A DNA stretch of 64,000 bases, taken from Humidesulfovibrio sp. (lineage in GTDB: Bacteria > Desulfobacterota > Desulfovibrionia > Desulfovibrionales > Desulfovibrionaceae). The translations under genes and the position numbers were made by a program. Positions 55,297-64,000 of the stretch are shown one piece after another. The notes under the pieces are model-generated. The model saw only the letters and a program-made list of their open reading frames with translations, was not told where the DNA came from and ran no database searches. Numbering within the stretch: position 1 is the stretch's first letter; each line of letters begins with the position of its first letter. The DNA lies in the NCBI GenBank assembly GCA_031292175.1, contig JARLHQ010000003.1, forward strand, positions 1 through 64,000, read 5' to 3'.

Positions 55297-56613
55297 ATGA
55301 CTACACTGATGCTGACTTTGGCCGTTCTGAGCCAATTTGTCCTGGCGGCGCACGCCCTGCGCCAGGGCGACTGGTTTCTGTGCGCGGCGCTGGCGGCACT
55401 GCCTTTGTCGCTTTTGACGCGCCGAGGTGCGGCACGGCTGGTCGTGGCCACGGCGCTCTTGCTGGGCGCAGGGCAGTGGGCGGTGACAGGCGTTCAATTC
55501 GTGCAACTGCGCCTGGCCTTTGACGAGCCCTGGCTGCGCATGGCGCTGATCCTGGGGGTCGTGTGCAGCCTGTGCTTTGCCAGCGGGCTATGGCTGCTGG
55601 GAGAACGCGCCAAGGCTGCGTTTCCCCGCCAGCGCGAGGCCGAGATTCCCCAAACAGCGGCGTTCATCCTGGTCATCGGCCTGCTGGCGCTGGCACGCGC
55701 CAATGCCAGCGTGCCCGTGCTCCTAACGGACCGCTTCTGGCCCGGCTCCGGCTGGCTGGAAACGTTGGGGCTTGGCGCTTATGCGGCCTGGCTCGTGGGC
55801 CGGATGCTTGACGCACGCACGCACAAGCGCTTGCGGCCGCGCATCTGGGCCCTGTTCTCCGCACTGTTCTTTGCGCAACTCGCCCTGGGTCTGGGGGGCT
55901 TTCAGGATCTGCTTATGACCGGTCGACTGCACCTGCCCGTGCCCGCGCTCATTGTGGCGGGACCGATTTTCCGAGGCGGCGGCCTGTTTATGCCCATCCT
56001 GTTCGCCTCCACCGTGCTGCTCGTGGGTCCGGCCTGGTGCAGCCACCTGTGCTACATCGGCGCCTGGGACGACGCATCTTCGCGCCTGGGACCAAAGCCA
56101 CCGCGCGTCCTGTCGCGGCGCTGGACCATTGGCGGACGGCTGGCGACGCTGCTGCTGGCCTGCGGCGGGGCCCTGGGCCTGCGCCTGCTCGATGTGCCGC
56201 CCCTCACCGCCGTGTGGCTGGCCGCCGGGTTCGGACTCATCGGCGTGGGAGTGATGTTTTTCGTCTCACGGCGGCTGGGCGCCATGGTTCACTGCACGGC
56301 CTTCTGCCCCATGGGGCTCGTCGGCAACGTCCTGGGCAAGCTCGTGCCCTGGCGCATGCGCATCCGCCTGGACCATTGCACGCGTTGCGGAGTCTGCGCG
56401 CGCGCCTGCCGCTACAGCGCCCTCACCCCGCTGGAGATTGAGGCGGGGCGCCCCGGCTTGTCCTGCACCCTGTGCGGCGACTGCGTGGGCGCATGTCCGC
56501 ACGACGCCATGCACTACCGCTTTCCCGGGCTCTCGGCGACGACGGCGCGGGCGGCCTTTCTGACCCTTGTGGTGGCGCTGCACGCCGTGTTCCTCGGCGT
56601 GGCCCGAATTTGA
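55297..56613 (+). CDS. Membrane polyferredoxin (NapH/CcoG-like)
   Basis: The 438-residue protein has several N-terminal and central membrane helices, with Cys motifs WCSHLC and CTAFCPMG between helices and a C-terminal pair of [4Fe-4S] ferredoxin motifs (CTRCGVCARAC, CTLCGDCVGACP). It resembles NapH/CcoG/NosR-type quinol-linked Fe-S membrane proteins. A role as an electron carrier for a stress or nitrogen-oxide reductase is inferred from the divergent Crp/Fnr gene. GAAGGAGA precedes the ATG. It ends close to a 21-bp hairpin. Confidence 0.8.
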   Translation: MTTLMLTLAVLSQFVLAAHALRQGDWFLCAALAALPLSLLTRRGAARLVVATALLLGAGQWAVTGVQFVQLRLAFDEPWLRMALILGVVCSLCFASGLWLLGERAKAAFPRQREAEIPQTAAFILVIGLLALARANASVPVLLTDRFWPGSGWLETLGLGAYAAWLVGRMLDARTHKRLRPRIWALFSALFFAQLALGLGGFQDLLMTGRLHLPVPALIVAGPIFRGGGLFMPILFASTVLLVGPAWCSHLCYIGAWDDASSRLGPKPPRVLSRRWTIGGRLATLLLACGGALGLRLLDVPPLTAVWLAAGFGLIGVGVMFFVSRRLGAMVHCTAFCPMGLVGNVLGKLVPWRMRIRLDHCTRCGVCARACRYSALTPLEIEAGRPGLSCTLCGDCVGACPHDAMHYRFPGLSATTARAAFLTLVVALHAVFLGVARI

Positions 56614-56649
56614 AGGGATGGGGAATGATCCCCTTACCCCCCGCATATA

Positions 56650-56695
56650 AAACATAAGGGCTCGGGCCGTATTAACGGCCCGAGCCCTTATGTTT
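56650..56695. terminator. 21-bp perfect hairpin between convergent genes
   Basis: The 21-base arms at 56650-56670 (starting AAACATAAGGGCTC) and 56675-56695 are exact complements around ATTA, with A- and T-rich ends. It can stop transcription from both the polyferredoxin and the cheW-chemoreceptor sides. Confidence 0.85.
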
Positions 56696-56713
56696 GCAAA
56701 GGCGCGAGACAGG

Positions 56714-57208
56714 CTAGGCGGCGTCTTTCTGGGCCTCGCGAGCCAGGGCGAGTTCGGCGGCAGAAAAGATGCGCGCAATGTCCAGAATGATGATGAAGAC
56801 ATCATCCTGCTTGCCGATGCCCTTGATGTAATCGGTGCTTATGGAAGTGCCCATGCGTGGCGCGACCTCAATGCGGTCCGAGGGAATTTCGAAGACCTCG
56901 CGCACAGAATCGACCATGCCACCCATAATGATGCGGTCGCCTTCGAAGTCCACCTCGACGATGATGATGCAGGTGTCGACCGTGGCCTCGGCCTTGGGCA
57001 TGCCGAATTTCAGGCGCAGATCCATGACGGGCACGGCGTGTCCGCGCAGGTTGATGACCCCGCGCATGAAGTCCGGGGTGCGCGGGATCTTGGTGATGGA
57101 GGTAAGCTCCAACACCTCGCGCACGCTGGCGATATCCAACGCGAAGACCTCCTTGCCGAGGGTAAAGGTCAGGTGTTGGCTGATTTCAGTGGCGTTTTTT
57201 TCTGCCAT
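56714..57208 (-). CDS. CheW chemotaxis coupling protein
   Basis: The 164-residue protein is a single CheW domain that couples chemoreceptors to CheA. Typical stretches are FALDIASVREVLEL, MRGVINLRGHAVPVMDLR and GGMVDSVREVFEIP. The ATG has AAGGAGA at 6 bases. It is 31 bases downstream of the chemoreceptor gene on the same strand, so the two form an operon; the pair probably work together. No CheA gene is in the window. Confidence 0.9.
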   Translation of the reverse strand: MAEKNATEISQHLTFTLGKEVFALDIASVREVLELTSITKIPRTPDFMRGVINLRGHAVPVMDLRLKFGMPKAEATVDTCIIIVEVDFEGDRIIMGGMVDSVREVFEIPSDRIEVAPRMGTSISTDYIKGIGKQDDVFIIILDIARIFSAAELALAREAQKDAA

Positions 57209-57239
57209 AAGACGTCTCCTTGGGCCGGCGCGGCCGGGC

Positions 57240-59300
57240 CTAGAACTTCTCGAATTCGCCGTCGTCACTGTCCGGGCTCAAGTCCAGTTCGATGCCGCCG
57301 CTTCTTTTTTGGGCGGCGGAAGCGGAAGGAGCTGCCCCTGCGGTCGGATGGGGAGCCCCATGCGGCCTGGCCGAGGGACCGGCGGGCAAGGCCTTGGGCT
57401 TGCGGTGCCGCATGACGGTTCCGCCGCTGTCCACGCGGAAAAAGCTCATGGTCTGCTGCAATTGCTGCGCCTGGCTGGAAAGCTCCTCACTGGTGGAGGC
57501 CATTTCCTCAGAGGCCGAAGCGTTCTGCTGGATGACTTGGTCAAGTTGCTGGATGGCCTTGTTGATCTGCTCGGCGCCAGAGTTCTGCTCGCCCGTGGCG
57601 GCGGCGATCTCCTGAACCAGTTCAGCCGTGCGCTGAATGTCCGGCACGAGCTTGGAGAGCATCTCACCCGCCTTCTCGCTGACGGCCACGGTGGAGCTGG
57701 AGAGCTCGCTGATCTCGCCAGCGGCGTTGCCGCTGCGCTCGGCCAGCTTGCGCACCTCGGCGGCCACCACGGCAAACCCCTTGCCATGTTCCCCGGCGCG
57801 CGCGGCTTCAATGGCGGCGTTCAGGGCCAGCAGGTTGGTCTGACGGGCGATCTCCTCAATAATGGAGATCTTTTCCGCGATGTTCTTCATGGCCACAACG
57901 GCCTGCCCCACGGCCACGCCGCCCTCCTGGGCGTCCTTGGCGGCCTGCAAAGCGATGTGCTCGGTCTGCTGGGCGTTGTCGGCATTCTGGCGGATGTTCG
58001 AAGCCATCTGTTCAATGCTGGAGGAGACTTCCTCAATGGCGGCGGCCTGCTCGGTCGCGCCCTGGGAAAGGGATTCGCTGGAGGCGGAAAGTTCTTCTGA
58101 GCCGGAGGCCACGTTGTCCGTAGCGCCTCGCACCTCGGCGACAACCCCGCGCAGGCGCCCGACCATCTCGTTCAGGGCCTGGGCCAGCACGCCGATTTCG
58201 TCCTTCTGGTCGATATCAAGCCGCCCGGTGAAGTCGCCTTCGGCCATGCGCTTGGCGAAGGATACGCCGAGCATGACCGGCTGGGTGATGCCGCGCGTGA
58301 GGAAGGCCGCGACGATGAGAGACAGCACAAGGGCGATGAGAAGCCCGCCGATGAGAATGGCCGAGGCTGTGCTGAGAGCGCTCGCGGCCTGGGCCGAGCC
58401 GTCCTGGGTGGCCTTCACGCCGGACTCGCTGGTTTCGCGGGCCGCGGCCGCCACGGCATCCCCAGCCGCGCGACGCTTCTTGACCAGCTCCATAGCCTGC
58501 GCGCCGAGCTTCAAAAAGTCTTGCAAGGCCGCGCCGTAGCTGGCTCCAGCGGCTTTTATCTCATTGAGTTGCTTGATGTTTTCCGGCTCGCGGGTCAGAG
58601 GGCCCAGCTTTTCGATGGTCTTGTTGATTTCTTCAAAGTTCTTCATGCCCGCTTCGGCGAAAGAATCATCGCGCGTGGCCTGGGATTTGAAGTTGGCGAT
58701 GCGCACGCCGCTGCCCAGCTCCATTATGGTGTTGATGCCGGCAATCTTCTCAAAACGCTCCTTAAGCTTCTTGGCATCGACTCGGCCAGCGAGGTCCTGG
58801 GCCAACTGTTTGTACTGGCTGTCTCGGAAGTCGGCGCAGTTTTTCATGAAAATCTGCGCGGCGGATACCATAACCGCCAAGTTCTTGTCCTTGGCCGTGT
58901 CCATCTCCTTGGCCTGGGCGACGAGCCCCTTGTACTCCACGACACTGGCCGAGGCCTTGGCCGCGTTGGCCTTGAGCTGGGCCATGTCATGCTTCTGGGC
59001 CAGGTCGGCGGCGGCGGCCAGGGATTTCTCCACGTTGGCCAACTGCTTCTCAACCTCGGCCATGTCCTTATCTTCGCCCGTGTATTGGAAGGCGCGCATG
59101 GCGAACATGGTCAAGAGCACATTGCGCTCCACCTGCACCCCCACGGACACCTGGGGAGCGATCTCTGATTGCAGGGTATCGGCCACCTTGCCCACGCGTT
59201 TCATATTGTACACGGCCACGCCGCCCAGCAGCATGGAAATGAGAATAAGCACACCGAATCCGCCGCCGATCTTGGCACCCAACGTGAGATTCTTGAGCAT
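57240..59300 (-). CDS. Methyl-accepting chemotaxis protein (HBM-type)
   Basis: The 686-residue receptor has membrane helix 1 (12-31), a long helical periplasmic sensor of the bimodular HBM type (about 40-305), membrane helix 2 (314-334), HAMP (335-388), and a signalling domain with the tip [20 protein letters not shown]. The C-terminal 45 residues carry a flexible Pro/Ala-rich linker and an acidic end ([12 protein letters not shown]) like pentapeptide tethers. The start is set by the [16 protein letters not shown]-terminus. The gene has a candidate sigma-28-type promoter upstream and is followed by cheW. Confidence 0.9.
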   Translation of the reverse strand: MLKNLTLGAKIGGGFGVLILISMLLGGVAVYNMKRVGKVADTLQSEIAPQVSVGVQVERNVLLTMFAMRAFQYTGEDKDMAEVEKQLANVEKSLAAAADLAQKHDMAQLKANAAKASASVVEYKGLVAQAKEMDTAKDKNLAVMVSAAQIFMKNCADFRDSQYKQLAQDLAGRVDAKKLKERFEKIAGINTIMELGSGVRIANFKSQATRDDSFAEAGMKNFEEINKTIEKLGPLTREPENIKQLNEIKAAGASYGAALQDFLKLGAQAMELVKKRRAAGDAVAAAARETSESGVKATQDGSAQAASALSTASAILIGGLLIALVLSLIVAAFLTRGITQPVMLGVSFAKRMAEGDFTGRLDIDQKDEIGVLAQALNEMVGRLRGVVAEVRGATDNVASGSEELSASSESLSQGATEQAAAIEEVSSSIEQMASNIRQNADNAQQTEHIALQAAKDAQEGGVAVGQAVVAMKNIAEKISIIEEIARQTNLLALNAAIEAARAGEHGKGFAVVAAEVRKLAERSGNAAGEISELSSSTVAVSEKAGEMLSKLVPDIQRTAELVQEIAAATGEQNSGAEQINKAIQQLDQVIQQNASASEEMASTSEELSSQAQQLQQTMSFFRVDSGGTVMRHRKPKALPAGPSARPHGAPHPTAGAAPSASAAQKRSGGIELDLSPDSDDGEFEKF

Positions 59301-59432
59301 AATGCCTCCCCCCGGAGAGCGCGACTGGACAAGCCAAACCGGCGCCCGTGATCCGTTGTGTCAATCCAAGAAGCAAGATTGAAGCTTAGCAACGCACACG
59401 CCGCAAGCCTTCCTGGCCAATCCCGATAGGCC

Positions 59433-59460
59433 ATATCGGTCTTGCCCTCAGTGTGCTTTA
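59433..59460 (-). promoter_or_regulatory. Candidate sigma-28 promoter of the HBM chemoreceptor
   Basis: On the minus strand TAAA (59460-59457) is followed after 16 bases by ACCGATAT (59440-59433), close to TAAA-N15-GCCGATAA recognised by the flagellar sigma factor. The spacing is one base longer than the consensus. Confidence 0.4.
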
Positions 59461-59512
59461 GCGCAAGCGCGCGTGCTGCACAAGGTGCGCGGGAAAAAAG
59501 AAGGGGTGAAAA

Positions 59513-59929
59513 TTAATCGATGGGCTTTAGCAGACTTTGCAAGGTGTAGGTGTCGAGCGCCTCAAACATGGCCTTGTTGGCCTGCTCCCACACGTCCTTG
59601 GTCGGACAGGAATCCACGCGTGAGCAGGAGGCGCAGGTGTCCTTGTTGAGCGAACAGCCCTTGAGCACGACCCATTCCTCAAGCGCGCGCACAATGTCGC
59701 CCACGGTGATGCTGGCTGCGGACTTGGCCAGCACGTGACCGCCTTTGGGACCACGCTTGGAGAGCACCAGACCGGCCTTTTTGAGCCGCCTGATGAGCTT
59801 TTCCATGTATTTTTCGCTGATGCCTGTACGCGTGGCAATTTCCGCCACGGACACGGGCCCGTTGTGGTTGTTCTCGGCGATGTCGATGAGCATTCGTGTG
59901 CCGTAACGGCTCTTGGTGCTCAGGCGCAT
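59513..59929 (-). CDS. rrf2: Rrf2-family regulator of the hmc operon
   Basis: The 138-residue protein has the Rrf2 winged helix (RLSTKSRYGTRMLIDIAEN, recognition helix near ISEKYMEKLI, wing SKRGPKGGH) and a C-terminal segment with Cys92, Cys99, Cys102 and Cys108 that could bind an Fe-S cluster as in IscR or NsrR. In D. vulgaris Rrf2 is encoded after hmcABCDEF together with Rrf1 and represses hmc. Here it follows hmcF by 72 bases and Rrf1 is absent. It is probably in the operon and autoregulates. Confidence 0.9.
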   Translation of the reverse strand: MRLSTKSRYGTRMLIDIAENNHNGPVSVAEIATRTGISEKYMEKLIRRLKKAGLVLSKRGPKGGHVLAKSAASITVGDIVRALEEWVVLKGCSLNKDTCASCSRVDSCPTKDVWEQANKAMFEALDTYTLQSLLKPID

Positions 59930-60001
59930 GGACTCTCCGAGTGCGGGAATGGCAGGATTATAGGGGCGGACGGCTATGCACCGCCCGCCCCCGGGGGAAC
60001 C

Positions 60002-61396
60002 TTATTCTTCTTCCTGGGGCTTCAAATGCTCGGGCACGATCATCATGCTGACAATCAAGGGCTTCAAGAAGCTCCACTTGATGCCGATCTTGAACTCTTC
60101 CTCAAGGTCGCGGATGGCGTCCCAGCAGTTGTGGCACGGCGCAATGACCAGCTTGGCGCCAGTGGCCAGGATCTGGTCGCGCTTCGTCATCAGGGCACGG
60201 TTGCGCTGCTTGCGGAACCGGCCGATGCCATTGAAACCGCCACCACCGCCGCAACAGAAGTTGTGCTCCTTGTTGGGGCTCATCTCCACGAAGTAGCCGG
60301 GCTCCACGATGTAGCTCACGATCTCGCGGGTGATGTCCTTGAGGCCGTAGTTACGGATGTAGTTGCAGGAATCCTGCAGGGTGACGAGCTGCTTGATGCG
60401 CTTTTCCGGGTCGATCTTGATCTTGCCCAGGCGCAGGGCCTCGGCCAGCCACTCCACATAGTGCATGTACGGCCGGGGAGGCAGACCATCGGGACGGCCA
60501 GCCCAGTAGGGGCCTTCAATGACCGTGGCGCGGTGGGCGTGCCCGCACTCGGTACCGACGCAGCGCTTGGGATTCAGGCGCTCGACGGCCGCGTAGACGT
60601 GCTTCACCTGCATGGTGCAGGCTTCCCAGTCGCCCGCGAACATGGACAGGCTGGTCTGCTCCCAGCCGGAGCTGGGCACGGTCCAGTTCTCGCCCGCCAC
60701 GTGGAACAGGATGGCGGCCTCGGAGATGTCCTCAGGGTAGTGCTTGGGCTCGCGGGCGTTCACGGTGTACATGATGTCCGCGTTCTCTTTGTCGATGGGA
60801 ATTTCCAGACCAGGCCATTCGTCCTGGGCCTCCTCGGCCATCCAGTCGCAGGTCTCGGTCCAGTCCTCGTCGGTCACGTTCATCTGGGCTTTGAACACCC
60901 GGTGCATGCCCGCGCCGATTTTGAGCTCCCAGGGCACGAAGCCCTGCGAATACAGCAGGCCGCGCAGGTAGCCGAACATGACGCCCATGTCGATGCCGTA
61001 GGGGCAGTACTGGCCGCAACGGTTGCAGCAGGTGCACTGGCTCCAGGCCACTTCCATGGCGTGGCGCATGAACTCGTTGCTCACGTCGCCCTTCATCTTG
61101 ACCATTTCGCCCAGTGTGGACTGGATCTTGTACGCGGGAACCTGCTTGGGGTCGCGGTTGTTCACCAGGTACAGGAAGCAAGAGTCTGCGCAGAGGCCGC
61201 AGTGGGCGCACATGTCGAGCCAGGTCTGCGTGCGCGACTTGCAGGTGTTTTTCAACGCGGCGGCGAGTTTGGGAACATCGACGTCGAGCTGCTCCATTTC
61301 CTCATAATATTGCTTGCCGCCCTTGTCCGCCAGGAGGGCCTCAAGGGCCTCCTGGGTGTTGACGGGCGTCCTGTTGCAGAACTTACCTTCGGGCAT
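60002..61396 (-). CDS. hmcF: HmcF, CCG-domain Fe-S protein of the Hmc complex
   Basis: The 464-residue cytoplasmic protein is HdrD-like and a paralogue of DsrK. Two [4Fe-4S] motifs (Cys63/66/69/73 and Cys121/124/127/131) are followed by CCG-type Cys motifs, the last in FCCGGGGGF (near 385). It links the transmembrane Hmc electron flow to the cytoplasm. The ATG follows hmcE by 44 bases with GGAGA upstream. The length matches HmcF of D. vulgaris (about 460). Confidence 0.9.
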   Translation of the reverse strand: MPEGKFCNRTPVNTQEALEALLADKGGKQYYEEMEQLDVDVPKLAAALKNTCKSRTQTWLDMCAHCGLCADSCFLYLVNNRDPKQVPAYKIQSTLGEMVKMKGDVSNEFMRHAMEVAWSQCTCCNRCGQYCPYGIDMGVMFGYLRGLLYSQGFVPWELKIGAGMHRVFKAQMNVTDEDWTETCDWMAEEAQDEWPGLEIPIDKENADIMYTVNAREPKHYPEDISEAAILFHVAGENWTVPSSGWEQTSLSMFAGDWEACTMQVKHVYAAVERLNPKRCVGTECGHAHRATVIEGPYWAGRPDGLPPRPYMHYVEWLAEALRLGKIKIDPEKRIKQLVTLQDSCNYIRNYGLKDITREIVSYIVEPGYFVEMSPNKEHNFCCGGGGGFNGIGRFRKQRNRALMTKRDQILATGAKLVIAPCHNCWDAIRDLEEEFKIGIKWSFLKPLIVSMMIVPEHLKPQEEE

Positions 61397-61440
61397 TGCT
61401 TTCGTCTCCTTGACTGCGTTGGGGGGCGGGCGGCGTTAGC

Positions 61441-62121
61441 CTACCACGCCATATTCGTGCCCTTCATGCCGCCGCGCTTGATGCCGTAGTCCATACCCAG
61501 CTGGCCGCGCGACAGGAAGAAGCCCACCACATGGAACAGCTTGGTGAACGGCACCGCGAGCAGCATGAGCTCACCGGTCAGGATGTGCGCGTAGAGCCAG
61601 AACTTGTAGTCGCCGCCCAGCTGATGCACGGCCATGAAGCCCGTGAAGAACGGGGCAACGGTGATGAGCAGCAGCGTGTAGTCATACAGGCTGGTGATGA
61701 TGCGCACCTCAGGCAGGGCGATGCGGCGCACCAGGATGAACAGACCGGCGCACAGCATGGCCACGGTCAGGGTGTCGGCCACGACCATGGGCAGCGTGGG
61801 CCAGTTGATGCCGAAGCGCGAGTTCAGGATGACCGCGTGGCCCAGCAAGAACAGCGGGGTCACCACGATGCCGATGTGAAACACGAAGAACATGATGGTG
61901 AAGATGGGCTTCACCTTCCAGCCTTGCGAGCCGAAGGGCACGATCCAGGCCACGATGCTGCGCACCGCGCCCCGGACGCCGTAAGCCGTCTGCGTGCCAT
62001 AGGCCACGCGGTCAAGCTTCCAGTTCAGGCCTTTGATGTAGGAGTAAACCCGCCAAGCGAGCCCGCCCACGAACACCAGGAAGGTCAGCCAGAGAAGAGG
62101 TCCGGTAATGATCTGATACAT
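61441..62121 (-). CDS. hmcE: HmcE, membrane cytochrome b-like subunit
   Basis: The 226-residue protein is NarI-like with about five hydrophobic segments and His pairs in the membrane (MFFVFHIGIVVTPLFLLGHAV; ILTGELMLLAVPFTKLFHVVG). It is a paralogue of DsrM and passes electrons to HmcF. It starts three bases after hmcD with GGAG in the hmcD tail. Confidence 0.9.
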   Translation of the reverse strand: MYQIITGPLLWLTFLVFVGGLAWRVYSYIKGLNWKLDRVAYGTQTAYGVRGAVRSIVAWIVPFGSQGWKVKPIFTIMFFVFHIGIVVTPLFLLGHAVILNSRFGINWPTLPMVVADTLTVAMLCAGLFILVRRIALPEVRIITSLYDYTLLLITVAPFFTGFMAVHQLGGDYKFWLYAHILTGELMLLAVPFTKLFHVVGFFLSRGQLGMDYGIKRGGMKGTNMAW

Positions 62122-62124
62122 GGC

Positions 62125-62280
62125 TTACTCCTTGTCGTGCTCGGGAAACTTGTGAATTTCCTCGTCGCGCGAGGTCATGAAGGCCCAGAGGCCCCAAAAG
62201 CCAAGCACAAACAGTCCCATCAGGATGTAGGTGATGCTTTTGGTGTGCAACATGAAATCGTGATAAACGTAGTATTCCAT
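62125..62280 (-). CDS. hmcD: HmcD, small membrane subunit
   Basis: This 51-residue protein is easily missed because of its length. It begins MEYYVYHDFMLHTKSI, has one membrane helix (about 17-35, TYILMGLFVLGFWGLWAF) and an acidic C-terminus ending EHDKE. GGAGG lies seven bases before the ATG and the gene fits exactly between hmcC and hmcE, as in D. vulgaris. It probably stabilises the membrane part of Hmc. Confidence 0.85.
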   Translation of the reverse strand: MEYYVYHDFMLHTKSITYILMGLFVLGFWGLWAFMTSRDEEIHKFPEHDKE

Positions 62281-62292
62281 GATGGACCTCCT

Positions 62293-63453
62293 TTAGTGGG
62301 CGTCCTTGTAATCGGGGTGCTCGAAGAAGATGGGCATGCGGCTGACGATGAAACGGTACACCGTCACGCCCACTGTCACCACGAAAATGGAGAGCATGAT
62401 CTCCATGAAGCTCGGGAAGTAGCGCTGGCTCGCCGGAAGCTGCCAGTTGAACGCCACGACGGACACGTTAAGACGGTTCAGGATGATGCCGACCACGGTC
62501 ATGGCCGCGGCCCACTTGATGAGCGGGATGTTCTTCTCGCGGGAGCCGATGGCGTACAGAAGGCTCGGCAGGGCCACGAAGCCCAGGACCTCGAGCAGCC
62601 ACCAAGCGCCCCAGCCCGTGGCCAGGTAGTGCCAGTTGTTGTCGTAGGCCACGGCCACCAGCTTCACACAGAAGTAGGCGGCGAGCGAGATGGAGGCCCC
62701 GCGCGCGAAACCCAGGATCACGCCGTCATGCTCGTCCTTGTGCGTCTGGTCCATCATGTGGTGCCAAGGCTTGTGGGCCAAGGTTCCCTCGAAGATGACC
62801 ATGGACAGGCCGGCCGGGATGCTCGACACGAAGAAGAGGATCGCCAGATACGGACTGTACCAGAGCGGGTGAATCTTGGACGGCACGGCGATGTACAGCG
62901 CGCCGAGCGAACTCTGGTGCAGGGTGGACAGGACGACGCCCATTACGGTGAGGGCGATCGTCAGCTTCGTGATCTTGTCGCGCAGGTTCTTCATGCCCAG
63001 CCACTCGAACATGGCGGGCGAGAACTCGATGGCCAGCACGGTGACGTACAGGAACACGCACAGGCCCACTTCATACAGGAACGACGTGGTGCCGGGCTGC
63101 ACGAAGATGGGGTACACCAGGCGGTAGGGACGGCCCACGTCGTAGTGCAGGGCGAAGACGACCAGGGCATAGCCCAGAAAGGCCGTCAGGATCGCCGGAC
63201 GCACCGCGGAGTGGTACTTCTTGAGCCCGAAGATGTAGCAGGCGGTGCTGGTGGTGTAGCCGCCGGCCGCCAGTGCAACGCCGCACAGGAGGTCGAAGCC
63301 GATCCAGATGCCCCAGGGGTTGTTCTGGTCCAGGTTGGTGACCGTGCCCAGGCCCTTGGTGAAGCGCAGGAACGTGATCACCAGGCCCATGGCCAGGATG
63401 ATCACGGTGATGATGTTCGCCGGGGTTATAAGAGACTTGTTTTCCGTGGACAT
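62293..63453 (-). CDS. hmcC: HmcC, NrfD-family integral membrane subunit
   Basis: The 386-residue protein has about ten membrane helices and is a paralogue of DsrP in the NrfD/PsrC group. The DLLCGVALAAGGYTTSTA and AILFFVSSIPAGLSMVIFEG segments are typical. It would bind menaquinone and receive electrons from HmcB. The ATG follows the hmcB stop directly (TAAATG on the minus strand). Confidence 0.9.
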   Translation of the reverse strand: MSTENKSLITPANIITVIILAMGLVITFLRFTKGLGTVTNLDQNNPWGIWIGFDLLCGVALAAGGYTTSTACYIFGLKKYHSAVRPAILTAFLGYALVVFALHYDVGRPYRLVYPIFVQPGTTSFLYEVGLCVFLYVTVLAIEFSPAMFEWLGMKNLRDKITKLTIALTVMGVVLSTLHQSSLGALYIAVPSKIHPLWYSPYLAILFFVSSIPAGLSMVIFEGTLAHKPWHHMMDQTHKDEHDGVILGFARGASISLAAYFCVKLVAVAYDNNWHYLATGWGAWWLLEVLGFVALPSLLYAIGSREKNIPLIKWAAAMTVVGIILNRLNVSVVAFNWQLPASQRYFPSFMEIMLSIFVVTVGVTVYRFIVSRMPIFFEHPDYKDAH

Positions 63454-64000
63454 TTACGCCCCCTCCCCGTCGTTGTCGTCGGTGTCTTTTTTGGCGGCGG
63501 CCGCCTCTTCAAGGGCGCGCTTCACTTCGCGCTCGATGGCCTGGTTCTTGTCGCGTTCGGCATTCTCCATGGCCTTGGCGAGCTTGGCGTCGGCGTCGGC
63601 CTTGGTGGCGATCTTGGCGGCCTTCACAGCGGCCTTCTGTTCTTCCTCGGCCACCTTCTCCTTGCGCTTGTTGATGGCCCACACGCCGCCCAAGAGGGCC
63701 GGCCACAGGGCCGCAACCATGGGCACCACGGAAAGCGGCCCGGAGGTGATCTCCGGCACGCTCTTCTCGCCCAGGTCCTCGCGCAGGCCGATGTCCTTGA
63801 AGGGCGCGCCAGAGAGGTACAGCCAGTTCGTGCCGCCCATCTCCTTCTCGCCGTAGATGTGGTCCACGTAGCGGCCGGGGTTCTTCAGGATGCGCGCGCG
63901 GGCGATCTCGATCAGATCCGTACGCTTGCCGTAGACCAGAGCCTCCTTGGGGCAGGCGCCCACACAGCCAGGCATTGTCAGTTCGCCTTTCTGGATCTGG
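63454..64000 (-). CDS. hmcB: HmcB, periplasmic ferredoxin-like subunit (partial)
   Basis: Only the 3' part is in the window; the frame is open to the right edge and the start lies beyond it. The visible part has [15 protein letters not shown], the last cluster motif of DsrO/HmcB proteins, then a membrane helix (about [20 protein letters not shown]) and a long charged Lys/Ala/Glu coiled tail of about 75 residues that ends in an Asp-rich stretch. The tail would be cytoplasmic and is unusual for this family. hmcA would lie further upstream. Confidence 0.9.
   Translation of the reverse strand, partial: QIQKGELTMPGCVGACPKEALVYGKRTDLIEIARARILKNPGRYVDHIYGEKEMGGTNWLYLSGAPFKDIGLREDLGEKSVPEITSGPLSVVPMVAALWPALLGGVWAINKRKEKVAEEEQKAAVKAAKIATKADADAKLAKAMENAERDKNQAIEREVKRALEEAAAAKKDTDDNDGEGA

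Overview
The window is a G+C-rich chromosomal segment from a sulfate-reducing deltaproteobacterium of the Desulfovibrio type (Desulfobacterota). The main evidence is a complete dsrMKJOP operon, most of an hmc operon (hmcB-F, cut by the right edge) with its rrf2-type regulator, a TunR-type tungstate/molybdate regulator, a flavoredoxin and a small Desulfovibrio-style ferredoxin. No insertion sequence, prophage or CRISPR array was seen. Gene density is high and most genes sit in short operons closed by strong hairpins.

Layout. 0.2-2.7 kb: a YedF-like sulfur/selenium carrier protein, an alpha/beta hydrolase, trmO and a small membrane protein. 2.7-5.1 kb: a regulatory region with two palindromes, then tunR-modA without modBC. 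5.1-8.5 kb (minus strand): flavoredoxin, an FtsX/MacB-type ABC ATPase and permease, and a DUF2318 Fe-S-like membrane protein, possibly a metal-handling system. 8.5-14.6 kb: a complex leader, an RsbRD-N protein and dsrMKJOP, the membrane complex that links the menaquinone pool to cytoplasmic sulfite reduction via DsrC. 14.7-20.5 kb: a tautomerase, then hisS-aspS-def-fmt-DUF116, a translation operon with a good sigma-70 promoter. 20.6-28.1 kb: a LysR regulator, a C_GCAxxG_C_C protein, tRNA-Asp and tRNA-Val, an RsmF-like methyltransferase, a TolB-like/FG-GAP exported protein, an RluA-family enzyme, a BON lipoprotein and an NlpC/P60 lipoprotein.

28.2-33.6 kb: a five-gene nonulosonic (legionaminic-type) acid cluster: neuB/legI, legB, an extended SDR, neuC/legG and a CBS-nucleotidyltransferase like PtmE. 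The aminotransferase, acetyltransferase and CMP-transferase steps are absent here. 33.8-34.0 kb: tRNA-Glu and tRNA-Lys. 34.1-40.9 kb: a 1042-residue multi-PAS histidine kinase followed by an apparent 20-codon remnant of a response regulator, then serB and a chemoreceptor. 41-46 kb (minus strand): tpx, mutM, a ChaN-PDZ protein, a PaaK-like ligase and uppP. 46.4-56.6 kb: DUF1992, DUF1737, a coiled-coil lipoprotein, a large exported TPR protein, an AmiC-type amidase, a U32 protein, a ferredoxin, and a Crp/Fnr regulator divergent from a polyferredoxin membrane protein. 56.7-59.3 kb: a cheW-chemoreceptor pair. 59.5-64 kb: rrf2 and hmcFEDCB.

Two paralogous transmembrane redox complexes, Dsr and Hmc, therefore lie about 45 kb apart. 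They share the same building blocks: a CCG-domain Fe-S protein, a NarI-like cytochrome b, a periplasmic ferredoxin-like protein and an NrfD-like protein. The points most worth a second look are the recombinase-fold regulator TunR and its promoter palindromes, the dsr leader and RsbRD linkage, the broken response regulator, the incomplete sugar cluster, and the apparent loss of rrf1 beside hmc.
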